DNA from: Typha latifolia
Taxonomy: Eukaryota; Streptophyta; Magnoliopsida; Poales; Typhaceae
Direction of reading: 5' to 3'
DNA: 64,000 nt
Assembly: GCA_019914945.1 (NCBI GenBank)
Contig: CM034104.1
Location: 1,366,501-1,430,500 of the forward strand
Shown in pieces: positions 40,001 to 51,781 of this stretch. A model generated the notes under the pieces. The model did no database searches, was not told the DNA's origin, and was given only the letters and a program-made list of their open reading frames with translations. The translations under genes were made by a program, and so were the position numbers. Positions within the stretch are counted from its first letter, which is position 1, and every line of letters starts with the position of its first letter.

Positions 40001-40310
40001 CTGTATTTAAGAGGAGGGTCATTAGTTATTTACTGCATAATCTTATCAATACTCTGATTCCTTGACACAGAAGCAGAAGACTGTAGGAGCTGAGTCTGAT
40101 GGCACAGAAGAACCCAAGGTCATTCGCCAATTTCCTCAAAACCGGCCAGTTGCAGATGGTGGAGCTCAAACTAAGACAAAGCTTTCCAAGGACATCTTAG
40201 CTGGGGTATATTTCTCACCAGTCTATAATAATCATGTCAATATCTTGTTATCCTTCAAAAGTATTGGAATTTGCTTCCTTGTCTCGCAGGTATTTAGTGG
40301 TGGTTCATGA
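37084..40310 (+). CDS. ESF2: Pre-rRNA-processing protein ESF2/ABT1-like
   Basis: Seven exons join in frame: 37084-37327, 37815-37878, 39134-39201, 39263-39352, 39439-39569, 40071-40205 and 40290-40310, for 250 residues. A charged N-terminus (KNKKKRSHEDLGED) precedes an RRM-like domain: GVCYLSRIPPHMNPSHIRQI, LSRFGDIHRIYLAPEDPN, FSEGWVEFSKRGVAKRVANL and LNGEQIGGKK. This is followed by the family-specific block SSFYYDIWNIKYLRKFKWDD and a basic helical tail. In yeast Esf2 acts in the small-subunit processome (18S pre-rRNA cleavage), and the metazoan homologue ABT1 is nucleolar. The role here is inferred from that close match. An alternative start is Met at the MVVEEDE position, 13 residues later. 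The last exon codes for only six residues (VFSGGS). Confidence 0.92.
38367..38545 (+). repeat. 90-bp tandem duplication in an ESF2 intron
   Basis: GGTCTCAAACGTTTATCAAT at 38367 and GGTCTCAAAATATTATCAAT at 38457 begin two adjacent, diverged copies. They share TTTGCTAATTGC and GGCTTATT further on. The duplication lies in the second intron and does not affect splice sites. Confidence 0.7.
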
Positions 40311-41751
40311 TGCTTGTTGGTGCTCCTAATACCAGCAACTTCGAAGCCATATCGAGGCTAAAAAGAAAAATCCATTGTTCTGTACTTGAGAATCTCAAAT
40401 GAGCATAAAATTCTCATCTCTTTTTGTAGTGCTTTCACAGATGTTCTTGTTTCTCATGTATATTACAGGATGTATTTTGTTTATAACAACAACAACCTTT
40501 TTTCCCAGCCAATTAATGTAGCTCTTGCTCGCCATAAATTTTATGTTAAACAAGATTCTCTACGCTTTTTCCTCGCATTTAACTTCACCTGTCACTGTGG
40601 TGATATGAAAACTTGCTAGTGCCATGAAACAAACACCAAATTATTACGCAGCAGATAAAGGACACTCCACTTGTCCCTAGTTGCAGCATCCATTTATTAC
40701 TGACGTACTAATTAATGGCAACTTTTCCTTTGGCCTCACCTTCTTCCCGAATCCATCCATAGATCATAAATGTAAATTCGTACCGTCAATAGGACTTAAG
40801 CACGACCTCCTGTTCTTCCATGAACGGATAGCATTACAGCACTCTAACTTTTGTTGAAGAAAATACCTTTTGGGTCATTTTATTTTTTACCTCATCAGTG
40901 AGGAAATAGAGTATCATCAAAATCTCAGTAAGGTGGTAATTTGCAAAGAAGGATAAAAGATAAAATTAAGGAGGGAGACCTTTTAATAATGGGAAAATTT
41001 CAAATAACAGTCTACATTTTTTTTTCTATTGTCCAGTCTTTGATTATTTCGTAACCTGATTCCCTATTTTCCTTCCTTCCTATAATCTTTTTATATCTAA
41101 ATTATCTCCTTGGTGAGATAGAATAAGATACTTAAATCTAGGAATAATTTTTTGATTTGGTAGGATGTATTAGGTTGGACTATGTTTTAAATAGGTCGAG
41201 ATTAAATGTTTTGTAATTTAATTATTAGAGTTTTATAGATCATAGGATAGGGTTGATGATAGTTAATTAAAATAATATAGAGCTTTATATAAAAGTTAAT
41301 AAAATGAGAGTCTGGTCATAAAATCATCAAAGAAAGAGCTTTGGTCAGAAAAATAACATTCCTGCAGATAATCGACTCCCTAATAAATACTTACTTAGTA
41401 GGTAGCTTTAGGTTTAACTTTAATCTCAAATAATTAATTACTAGAACAGATCTTGGCGGTGGTTAGACATTGACTAAAGTTTAGTAGAACCTAAATGACT
41501 CCATATCTAGGAATGATTAGCTCTGTGTCACTTATATCTAACCTTAAGGCTGATGAATAATTAAATAAAATAAAAATCTAACACCACTCCGTCCAATCAA
41601 ATACAGCCTCGTCTCGGGAGCGTAGCAAATCTGTACATACATCGCGTCAGGATATCCACTCCCAAGCTCTCTCTCACTGTCACACACACCCCATCTCTCA
41701 ACTACTCCCCCCCCCCCCAATCCCGTCCCCCACTCCCATAAAAAACTCCTC
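40311..41751. other. Spacer between the ESF2-like and lipid-transfer protein genes
   Basis: This holds the ESF2-like 3' flank (to about 40640), an AT-rich middle, and the promoter of the lipid-transfer protein gene with a C-run at 41706-41718. Two direct repeats of ATCTAGGAAT(A/G)ATT at 41136 and 41505 may mark an old insertion, but I could not define one. No gene is seen. Confidence 0.5.
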
Positions 41752-41760
41752 TATAAAAAG
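41752..41760 (+). promoter_or_regulatory. TATA box of the lipid-transfer protein gene
   Basis: TATAAAAAG lies 73 bp before the next ATG used as start (41833), at a spacing typical of a strongly expressed gene with a short leader. Confidence 0.6.
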
Positions 41761-41832
41761 CCCCACCACTCCTCTCCGGTGACTCCACTCACGACTAAGT
41801 AAGCAAAAACAACACTCTTTCCTCACCAACTC

Positions 41833-42433
41833 ATGGCTCGGTCCGCCGCCGCCGCCGGCACGACACGCGTCTCGCTGGCCCTCGTGCTCGCCCTCCTCCT
41901 GGTCGCATCGCCCCAGTATGCCGACGCCCTCACGTGCGGGCAGGTGCTGTCGTTCATCTCGCAGTGCGTGGCGTATTCGCGCACTGGAGGTGCGGCGCCG
42001 CCGGAGGGGTGCTGCAGCGGGGTGAAGGGGCTGAACGCGGCGGCGAAGTTGACGCCCGACCGGAAGACCGCATGTGACTGCCTCAAGAAGGCCGCCGCCG
42101 GGATCTCCGGCATCAAGCCCGACGTCGTCGCCGCCATCCCGGGCAAGTGTGGTGTCAGTATCCCTTACGTCATCAGCGCCTCCACCGACTGCTCCAAGTG
42201 AGTATATTCGGTGGTCATGCCAAATGGCGAAACTTTCTTTATGAAAAGGATCAAAATGCCTTCGTAAAAGCAAATTATTTGAAAATTGGTGTGAAAATGT
42301 AAATATTGAAAAGTTAGGATGTTCATGTAAATCGTCATAAAAATAAGGTGTGAACTATAATTTTCCTAGAAATTAATTAAGTTTCATATTATTCTGAAGT
42401 TGGTTCTTTGTTTCATACTGCAGGGTGCACTAA
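41833..42433 (+). CDS. Non-specific lipid-transfer protein, type 1
   Basis: Two exons (41833-42197 and 42424-42433) encode 124 residues. A signal peptide of about 31 residues (VSLALVLALLLVASPQYADA) is followed by a mature protein of about 93 residues with the eight-Cys pattern C-C-CC-CXC-C-C: LTCGQV, ISQCVAY, GCCSGVK, TACDCLKKAA, GKCGVSIPY and STDCSK. The PYxIS motif that interacts with lipid is present as IPYVIS. The last exon adds only two and a half codons (K-V-H, stop), a usual arrangement for this family. Such proteins are secreted, bind fatty-acyl chains, and act in cuticle formation or defence. The coding region is very GC-rich, unlike its surroundings. Confidence 0.96.
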
Positions 42434-43513
42434 TGCCAAGTGCTAGCTTTGTTCCAGTTGGGAGTAGAAGAGTGAGAAGTAGTAAAGAGGAATAAGGTAG
42501 GAGTGATGACATACTCATCACTAAATCTAGTTCCATATCAATGTCTTCTTGATTGGCGTTTTGCTGTTATGAGATCTTGTGTTTCGAAGTGGTTTGACTT
42601 TGTGCAAACTGTTAGCCGTCTATCTAAGTTAATGTCGACTACTTGCTTTCTTAATTTTTATTTTTCTTTTGTTTTATGAGTGAAGTTAATCATTAACGAG
42701 AGCAAAGTATATATATATACTTTATTAGTTAATAATAGAGATAATTATACTAAGATCCCTTGTGTTATTGCTCATTTCCACATAACCCCTAAATTTATAT
42801 ATATATAAAAACTCTCATCTAATCTTCCTACAAACATAAACACCTCAAATTCTTGGTATAGAGGAACCTGTAAACTATGAAAACATTTTTCAATGGTGTT
42901 AATAAAGAATATGGCATAAGCAGTGTTGATGGAAAACACGACGGCGTTAATAGAAAATATTAAATGAATATTTTATCATTGATTTTTTTTCTTTAAAAAA
43001 AGAAGGTGAAATATTTTGTAGAGGACCTAATATATATTGATCGTATGGTAACTCATAACTCCTTTTATTTTTTAGTAGAAAATGTTTAATGCATAACTAA
43101 CAGTAGAAGAGATATTTTGGAGGTTTTCTTTTGTCAATCTATGTAAAAATGGGCAAACAATACATAGCTTCCAGATGTAATTATTCCTTATTAATGATAT
43201 ACCGAGCCTTTAATAAATGCACACTAATTAACATTACCAACCTGCAGTAATGGAGATAATAACTGGAGCCAACTGCCAGCACACTAAACTCCTCAACTCT
43301 TTAATTATTGCATAAACATGAAACTTATTATTATTATTAAAAAAAGGTTTAAGGATTCGAGATCTAAAGTTAACAAGAAACCCAAAACATGCAATAAAAG
43401 GGAATTACTAACCGCATGCATGGAGAAACCAAAAGATACGTACTAACATATCTAGATCCAATAAGGACTTCCCTCCGTTATAAGATCCGGGTCGTGAACA
43501 AATTAAAGATCCA
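42434..43513. other. Spacer between convergent genes
   Basis: This contains the 3' flank of the lipid-transfer protein gene and the 3' flank of CHIL (-). It is AT-rich, with a short (TA)n stretch at about 42708-42718. I see no exon or clear repeat. Confidence 0.55.
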
Positions 43514-44473
43514 TTAAGAAAGCAAATCCGCGATATTGCTAGCCAAGTTCTTCACTGTGGAAGGAGACGCAGCTCTACTCCCACGCAGATACCATTTCTG
43601 GATCATCTCAGTTACGTTGGCGTTCTCCACCTTCATTTTTACTTCTCCCTTTCCTTCTGTCACAAATGATATCTGCACAAATTTTCAAAGCACCCCCTGA
43701 TATATTAGTTATTGTAACATTAATTATATAAAATGTCTTATAAGAATAATATATAACATACCTCGGCTGTGGATGTGCAACATGCTGCAGGGAAATGGAA
43801 AGTGATGATGGAATCTTTCTTGAGATATTTGGTTTGGAAGAACTCCGTGACCTTCTCAAGAACTTTTTCCTCCTCTTCTTCATACCTATCAATGGCAGCT
43901 AACCTATCCCTCACTGATCTCTCCAACTGCACTCCATATTGAGAACCTTTGATCTCTTTTATAACAACTATTCTGATCAATTTCTCCACTGGAGCTGCAC
44001 AAAGTTTTTAATTTTTTTTTTTCAAAAAGATCAGTATAATAACAACACTAACAATTTATCAAAATAAGATGAAATTTATATTATGTCACCTGAAACAAGA
44101 GCATCAAAGAAGGCGTCATCTTGAGCTAGCTCTGATCCCTTCTTGCCCTTCCATTTCCCCAGATGTTCCACGATTTCCTTTCGCAAGTAAATCCCAATAG
44201 AGTTGTGCTTAATTTGAAGGAAATGAATTTCGATATCAGTAATACCTGTGAAGGAACTGGATTTCTAAGAAAAAAAATTACAATAAATATATTGGATATG
44301 CACATGACACATACCATGACCCAATAGTGTTAGAGGTTTAGTAATGGTGATCTCAGGAGGAAATGGGACCCCATCCACCATCACAGTCTCAGTAGCCACT
44401 GCAGAGTCAAGAAACGAACATTAAAAATCATCATTAATTAGCTAAGCTAAGATTAGGTGCAGGTATTCTTACT
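43514..44473 (-). CDS. CHIL: Chalcone isomerase-like protein, type IV (CHIL/EFP)
   Basis: Five coding segments join in frame: 44473 (the A of the ATG), 44398-44315, 44245-44090, 43994-43762 and 43672-43514, giving 210 residues. The order of blocks matches Arabidopsis CHIL (209 residues) throughout: [95 protein letters not shown] and [17 protein letters not shown]. Type IV proteins lack isomerase activity and act as helpers that bind chalcone synthase and improve flavonoid production (established for the family). Exon 1 ends in A followed by GTAAGA, and the next exon starts TGGCTACT, so the initiator ATG is interrupted by an intron of 74 bp. If that junction were wrong, the next in-frame Met is at position 7. 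Confidence 0.93.
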
Positions 44474-46641
44474 GATAAGGGAAGAAAAGAGAAAACCAAA
44501 GAGAGAGAAGAGATAGATTAATTTCTGGGCTGAGGAATTAAGGGGAAGATGAGAGGTTTTGTAGTAGTCACAGTCACGGACCAGAAGTTTTAATTAACAT
44601 ATTAAAGTTCTACAACTTGTGCAGTGTGTTCTTTGTTACTAGTTCCCAGTGAGAAAAGAGACGAGAGAAAAGATGAACTCGGATAAATTTAAAAAAAAAA
44701 AGTTTATTTAACTTTTGTATCTGAACGAGGTCCTTGGGGGAGGATCTTGCCTTCCTTTTACCTGAGAGTGCTAGTTATAATATCATATGAACTCAGGATG
44801 CAGTGAGGATATAAAGAAGTCTTGGGCCAAATTAAATGAAGTCCAACTGAGGCTATCACTACTTCGAAATTTCTAGTATGCGCTATCTTGGATATTTCTA
44901 TGACCCAATAATTTCTATCTTTGTTATATTATACTAAGATTTTCTAACCAACCATCCCTCTCAAATTGACTGACTTCTTAGAAAAGCTAATCAATCCAAA
45001 GAGATCAACATAAAATTTGCATTGCATAGATAGATACATCTCATCTGTACTACAATTCCTTCTCGTCAAAAGCATTCACAAACTAAGTCTGGGCGTCATC
45101 TTCCTCAGGCTTCTCATCAAGCTGATCAAGAATCAATAACAACTACTCAATGGTTTGTTGTTTACATAACATAGACATTCTTGTAGACAATTAAGTATAG
45201 GGTAATTCACAGTCTACCTATGTGGTTTGCCTGATTTCAAATTATTTCTTATATTTTAAACTTAAGCACTTAGTCATACATGTATAAATTATAATTATTA
45301 GTTAGATGGGACATGAAAAATGCTTAATTATTTTTATAAAAATATAGTCTGGTTCGAGGATAGTAGAGGGAGTTTTGTCATTTAGAGCACCGTTAGTTTT
45401 GAATGGTAAATTAAATAATTATAACTTAATCATTACCAAGTTATGCATTTATATTTAAAATATGAAAATAAATTAAAATTGCGGTAAGCACTACGAGTGT
45501 AAGCTGTAATTTGATCTTAAATATACTGAGGAGTTCTTTGTTTGAGCAATTGAGAGACAAGTCCTACCCAACCTTGTTTAATACTCCTAATTGAAACGGA
45601 TTAATGTGATATAAACGTGGATTTATATCAGTAAATACTTTTAATGAAAGATCCAATCGACAAGATTGGTCAACCATGACTCATAGATATCAATCAATTA
45701 TAGGTTTGTGGTACTCATTCCCCAAAACGTGTGTCACAACCTTCGTCTACGGAACCATTTAATTCTTTTTTTTTGCCCTTCTCTCTCCATCATGAACCGT
45801 TGATGCTTTCGGCTGTGGACGATCCAACGGCAGACAGTTAGTCAAAGCCTTTACTTCTTCGTCTCTTTGACTGTACCTAAACTTGTTGGAAATTTATTTT
45901 TCCGGTCTTTGACTGGGCTGTCACATCAAACTTGGCCCCACACCAAAGTATATTATGGAAGATTCCTTTTATGCCCCTCTTCTTGTACATATTTACACAA
46001 GTACCATTTCTTTTTTCCTTCAATTTTTTTATTCTTATTTGCAAAAGATGGTGAGTATTAACGTGACAACGGCGATGATCATTTTAATTTGCAAGTTAAC
46101 CTTCTTTTTTTTTACTTTGCAAAACTAATCAAATTCAGTTTTACATCGCCAGATTACTTTACTTTATATACAGATTCCTAATTTACGGTCCCGAGAAATC
46201 GAAAGTCATCTTTATCTTTATTATTATTTTTTTCTGTGTGTGTAAATAGCCTAATTATTATTAACAAAAATCTAGTTATAAAAATAACAAGAAAAAGAAT
46301 TGAATGGCAGAATGGTGATTAGGTGCAAGTGGCAGTGGCATTTACCTGGGGCGAGGAGAGTGGAGAATATAAAACGCCACGTCTGAGTTGCTTTCGCACT
46401 ATCTCTGGCTTTGACCGCTGCCCTCCTCAATCTATATACTTTTCTCTCTTTGTTCTGTATTTCTTTTTCTTATAATCTCATCAGCCTCCTTTATTTTTTC
46501 TACTATATTTTACTTATTTTTTAATCACTTCTCCTCCTATAGCACCCCTCTCTCTTCATTCATTAGCTTTTTGTTAGGGTTTCCAAATCTTCCCGGTGGA
46601 ATCGTTTCCTCCTGGTGGCGAATTCCATAGCTTTCTCCAAG
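44474..46641. other. Divergent spacer between CHIL and the RLCK gene
   Basis: The spacer includes the CHIL leader (to about 44560), an AT-rich middle with a foldback MITE (45201-45515), and the promoter and probable non-coding first exon of the pseudokinase gene. A TATA-like ATATAAAAC sits at about 46367 and the leader ends at a GT donor after 46641. Confidence 0.55.
45201..45515. mobile_element. Foldback MITE with long imperfect inverted repeats
   Basis: The left arm begins TAATTCACAGTCTACCTA and the reverse complement of the right arm begins AAATTACAGCTTACACTC. The arms can be aligned over about 70 bp with scattered changes (for example CTTATATTTTAAA against TCATATTTTAAA). The element is about 315 bp, non-coding, and lies upstream of CHIL on its minus strand side. 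Confidence 0.55.
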
Positions 46642-47421
46642 GTTAGCTTTGTTTTAATTTTTTTTTAATTTTTCTGTTTTTCTGCTTTTGGTGTTTCTTT
46701 GCTTCCAGTTTCGTTGAATTATGACGGAATTCAATGATTCTGGGATTTAATGGTGTTATAGGGCGTAAGTTCGTGCAAAATTGCCGTTTTTTTTTTGTGT
46801 GTGTGTATGCGTGTGTTAAATTGTGCGTAAATTATAGGCATGGCCTTTGATCTTTTCTAATTCGACAAAATCCGAACTTTTCTTCCTTTTTCATTTCTCA
46901 GAACTTTTGTGTTGGGATCGAAGTTAGTGCGTGGAGTTATTGGTTTATAACTGGAACCTGAATTAGTATATAGTGTGGCGACGTAAAATATTTACTTGCT
47001 TTCAGTATTGCAGTGGAAAATTGGCCAGTTTGATCAAAATTGACAATATTGGTAGAAGTAATCAGTTAAATAGAGTTCTCGCGATGGAGAAGTGTTTTTT
47101 TCTTGTTTAATATTACCTTGTTTGATGAAAATTCTATGTTTTTATCTACTTTACAATTGAAGCTAAGGGTGTTGAGTACCAGTGAGTTCTAATTGTTGCT
47201 CCATTCGTAGAACGGTAGAAATAGTTCAACAGAAGTTTAGGTTCTTCATCAATTCAGACGCTTAGTTTTCTTCTGTTTTGTTAACTCTTTAGGATTCTTC
47301 ATCTATTCAGTCTTATGAATTACTGTTGACGATGGATGTAGAAATCATTAGTCACGTTAATTTTGACATATATATATATATATATATATATAATGTCTTT
47401 ATATTTTGTATTGTTTTACAG
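46642..47421 (+). other. Probable leader intron of the pseudokinase gene
   Basis: A GT donor follows CTCCAAG at 46641, and a TTACAG acceptor ends at 47421 immediately before the ATG of the next gene. The 780-bp region between is T-rich and contains a (TA)n microsatellite at 47369-47391. This is inferred from sequence only. Confidence 0.5.
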
Positions 47422-50151
47422 ATGGGTTGCTTCACCATCTTAAAACATAAGAAGAAGCGAAGCTTGGATGCTGCAAACAAGAAATGTATCAATGATATAA
47501 AAAATACAACAGCCAGACTCCCTGAACCAGAATCCCGTGGCCCATCTCTGCAATCTGCCCCTCCCAGTTTCAGAAATAGAACGAGAATTACACAACAAGC
47601 GCATCGATTATCTAACAGCAGATACCGTGTGCTATCTGCTCCTCCTAGCCTTGTTTTGGCTGATCAGTATGCTCTTGCAGTTGCATCAGTTGAAGATGAT
47701 CATGAAGTGCTTAGGGAAATGGGTGGACCACCGAAGGAGAAAGCTTTTCCAAATCCACTCCCTCTTCCTCTTCCATCACCAAAAAGCACCTCTGTTTTGA
47801 AGAACTTAGGAAGCTTCAAAACAATCACTGACAGTGGGCCTATTGCAACTTCTGGTCCTCTTCCTTTGCCTCCTGCTGTAGGGGGAGGTGGGCTTCGAAA
47901 CTTCTCTTTTGAAGAGGTTTCATCTGGTTGTCAGCATTTCTCTGTTGATCACTGTGTTTCAGAAGGCATCACTTCAACAGTATATAGGGCAACTTTTGGA
48001 GATGCTACCATGGGTTTTAAGAAGATTGAAGCTACAGTCTCCTGCCTGGTTCCATCGTCTCAGGTATTGTTTTTCATGATAGTATACTTGGCCTTCCCTT
48101 AACTTCTGTTTCTCTGCCTCAAAGGTGCAAAACTGCTAAAGTTTTCCTGTAAACTACTGTGAAGTTCATTAATGTCAATCAAGATACCTATGAATTTATC
48201 TTGGGGATTAATTTGGGATAGAATAATTGCACACAAAAATTTCTGTCCTGTCGAAGGTCTGTTGGAAGGGGAAGGAGGTCATATTATAACAAGCAACCTG
48301 AATTGCCAACTAAATTGCAGGCACCTTCAATCTTCTAGAAACAAAATTGCTTAAAAGTGTACCATTTTCTACATGCCTTAAATCTGCCCTATTAGCTTTG
48401 ACTTGACACTTTGCCAGCTGAAACACCAGTTCGCATATTATTCCATAGTAGATATAATTTCCATTCATTTTGATATTAGAGGAGCTACCAATGTATGGTT
48501 TGCATATTATTGGTGTGAAATGCATTATTATTATGTGTATCTAAAAGATGGCCATTTTACATGATTCCTTTTACTCTGCTCATGCTCTTGAATGGCTGCA
48601 TGATATAGGTAATCCATATTGGGAGAAGAGCCTTGCAACTTGTAAATTTAAATAGGATCTGCTTTTCTGCAACACTTGTATAGCATGTTATGTGATAAGT
48701 ACTTACTGTATGCATCTTATAGAGTTTGAAGGAATTTGTGAGCGAGGTAAATACACTGGCATCCCTGCAACACCCGAATCTTTGTAAGTTGTTGGGATTT
48801 CATGCTCGAGAAAGTTCTGAAAAGAGAATGTTAATATACGAGAAGCTCCACCATGGCAGCTTAGATCGATTACTATATGGAAGGTCTGATGGTCCTGCAA
48901 TTGACTGGTGTACAAGGATGAAAGTGGCCCTTGGCGCAGCATGTGCTCTAGCATTTTTGCATGAAGAAGGTCCCTTTCAGGTGACTAAACTTATCCTTGA
49001 TGTGTTTTTTAGAAAATGATGAACTGATATGGCAAAGCAGTTCTTTTCGAAGCTTTTTAGAAGTGATGTATGACATTATGCTAGGTAGTCCCTTTGCAAC
49101 GTTATAGTCAAGTACATTACTCAAAATATTTTGTATATTGCAACATGGTATTTTGAGTTAATATTGAATTTTATATGATAATTCTCTTTTGACATGTTTC
49201 AGGCCATGTACAATGAGTTTTCAGCTTCAAATATACAGCTAGACAAGGATTTTACTCCAAAGTTATCAGGATATGGATGTGCAAGCTATCATATGGAGGC
49301 AGATATTTCTAATACTTCTATGGTAAGTCTACTTGCAATTTGCTACATTTGAGTTAACTTTGGCATTAGAATATGTTGATTTTCTTTGAGAAACCTGATT
49401 TGGTTCATGGCATTAGATATTAATCATCCAAAGACAGCAGCTCTAGAAGCCAGAAATTTGATGAAGTTTCAGTAACTTTTAACTGTTTATTGACCATTAC
49501 TTACGAGAAATGGTATCATGTCATCAGGTTACTGCAAACCTTTCTGTGGAAACCTTAGAGAGAGGACTCCTTACCCCGAAGAGCAATGTATGGAGTTTTG
49601 GTGTTCTCTTACTCGAACTACTGACCGGAAGAAAGAATCTTGATGCTCGCTATCCGAAAGAGGAGAGGAACATTGTTAAATGGAGCAAACCTTTTCTCTA
49701 TGATGATTTCCGCCTATCACTCATTATAGACTCGCGCATCAAAGGACGTTTCCCTCCGAAGGCTGCCCGAATAGTTTCCGATTTAGCATTGAAATGTCTT
49801 GAGAAGGAGCCTTCAGAGAGACCTACCATGAGGGCCATTGTTGAATCCCTGAAAAATGTTCAGGACATGAAATATCCTTGCAGATACCCGCTTCAGGAGC
49901 CATCTGCTCATTCAGGAAAACTGATGCTAAAGTCTCCAAGTCTCACCGGCATCTTTGTTCCATCACCTGCAACGACCTTTTCAACCTCACCACCTTCAAG
50001 AACCCAACCATCACTTTCACCAAGAACATCAGTATCTATACCTGCCCCGCAAAATTGTCATTCCACTCTTGCGCTGGAAGACAGTAGGACAAGCGCTATC
50101 AGGAAATCATCTTTGCCGACTCAGCGGAGGCCTGCAGTTGGAGGATTTTGA
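47422..50151 (+). CDS. Receptor-like cytoplasmic kinase (RLCK VII-like), probable pseudokinase
   Basis: Four exons (47422-48063, 48723-48980, 49203-49322, 49528-50151) encode 547 residues. MGCFTILKHKKKR at the N-terminus fits N-myristoylation (G2) and palmitoylation (C3), placing the protein at the plasma membrane. A Ser/Pro-rich linker is followed by the kinase fold beginning RNFSFEEVSSGCQHFSVD, with LHHGSLDRLLYG, WCTRMKVALGAACALAFLHE and VWSFGVLLLELLTGRKNLD well conserved. The catalytic parts are not. The glycine loop is SEGITSTVY. The HRD-x-K motif is YNEFSASN, so the catalytic Asp is Glu305 and the Lys is Ser307. DFG is GYG (323-325). The C-terminal 90 residues are Ser/Pro-rich. A non-coding first exon is likely upstream. 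Family members act below immune receptors; a scaffold role is my inference. Confidence 0.9.
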
Positions 50152-51780
50152 CTGTACATATCTTTTTTATTTCCTTATACTCATTTGTTTTGTTTTTTGC
50201 TTTTTTTGCTTCAGATATCATGATTTATTGTGATATCTAAACATAAGATATATGATCATGTGTTTATCTACCCTTCAGGAAGGATATTGGGGGTAGGATT
50301 AGAATCTGTAAATTAGTGAAATAGTTATAAGGCATCTAATGTGAATGAATAAGTCAGATTTCTACAATGGAGAAGTTTTTACTGGGTTTTCCTACTTCAA
50401 TAAACAAAAATTTCTCTTCTCCTCTGATGTCTCATTGTTGCTTGTCATCATAAAAGCTGTTTTACTCATCACTATTCCTATTATGTTTTGGACAATTGTG
50501 ACACAATTTTTTTTTGGCCAAGATGGATTGAAATTTGGTAGGTTTATGTTCTCTATCATAACATCGTGTGCCTTCAAAAAGTCCTTGGATTCTGTTTGCT
50601 TATCCTGGAAGAAACCTATGTCTAAGCCTTTGTAAATGTAGCAATTGCTCTGTGATTTCACTGGTCGTCTAAGAGACAGACATTTGCTTTTCCTTTGGTT
50701 GGCTTTTTCTCTTGACAAAGCAAACTTGGTTCTTGAATTCTTATCTTCCGGTTGGTATCTTCGCCAGTCTTGGATTGGTTTGCTGGATCTTCTTTGGTCT
50801 TTGTATTCTCACTTCTCAGGCTTCTTTTTTTTTTCTCACTCTCTCTTCTTGACTTTAAAGGCCGTAGACATCACATTAAGAAGAGCAAGGTCCAGATACA
50901 AGAGGTGAGTTCAATCACGACCCTCACGTATAGTAGAACCACCGAAAGAGTGAGCAACAGAGTTGCTTCTTCTGCTGGTACACAAACTCTTAACTTAAGA
51001 GTTAGCACCAATACAATTTGAACAAGCATTAATAATAGTAGAGATAGACCGGTTAACTTGATTTCTTACGTCGTTGATAGACTTTTGAGGCAGTCGCTGA
51101 AAATCGAAAGCCCCAACTTGCTGGTCAATGAGGTAAGCTTCTACAAACTCAAAAGGAGAGAGGGGCTTCGCCATCAAGAGGTTTCTGACTCTTGGCAAAA
51201 GATTCACTAAAGAAGTTGGTTGATTTGACAATGTAGTTAGCCCTCTTTCTCTTCCTAACGCTAGAAGGTAAACATTTTTTACTTGATCCTCTTATCTCAG
51301 ACTTGAACCAAGCCTTTAACCTACAGGGTAGGGATGGCTAATCCATAACTCAAAGATGCGAAAATTTAAGTAGAAGTGACATATTTGTGCTACTGCTTGG
51401 CAAATTAACGATCCTCTAATGTTGATGTCAGTCGTTGATCAGAGAAACTTCATGACAAAATAGACAGTTTTTTTCAAGAAAACTATTTGGCCAGTTGGGT
51501 GTGATGCAACAGTATATGTCTCCAAAGAGACGTTACTATGAATTGGCAGATCAAGGGACATCTGGGAAAACTATAAGGATAGAATTTTTCTCATGATGAA
51601 TAAGCCCAGGGTGGAATCTCTGCGCTTATTTCAGAATTAATTGACTATCCATCTTGCAACATTTTGTTTTCATGGCCGTTCTTTATGTCTTATTTGTATT
51701 GCTAATTCCAAGAACAAGAGGTAGGAAGATGGATCTCCCAAACAATAGATGAACAGAGAAGATAAAGAAGTACAAACAAG
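50152..51780. other. Spacer between the pseudokinase gene and the P450 pseudogene
   Basis: Starts with the 3' flank of the pseudokinase gene. Several open frames of 60-110 codons occur on both strands (for example the minus-strand frame at 50995-51231), but none shows a recognisable domain or codon pattern, and I do not call them genes. No clear repeat is seen. Confidence 0.5.
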
Positions 51781-51781
51781 T

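Noticed and set aside
41130..41620. A MITE between the ESF2-like and lipid-transfer genes
   Set aside because: A direct repeat (ATCTAGGAAT(A/G)ATT) and weakly inverted ends exist, but boundaries and target duplication could not be fixed.
41698..42273. Long minus-strand open frame opposite the lipid-transfer protein gene
   Set aside because: It overlaps a clear, well-supported eight-Cys lipid-transfer protein in very GC-rich DNA, where antisense open frames arise by chance.
50345..51231. Several 60-110 codon frames on both strands
   Set aside because: No domain, no splice support and AT-rich composition; they lie in the 3' flank of the pseudokinase gene.
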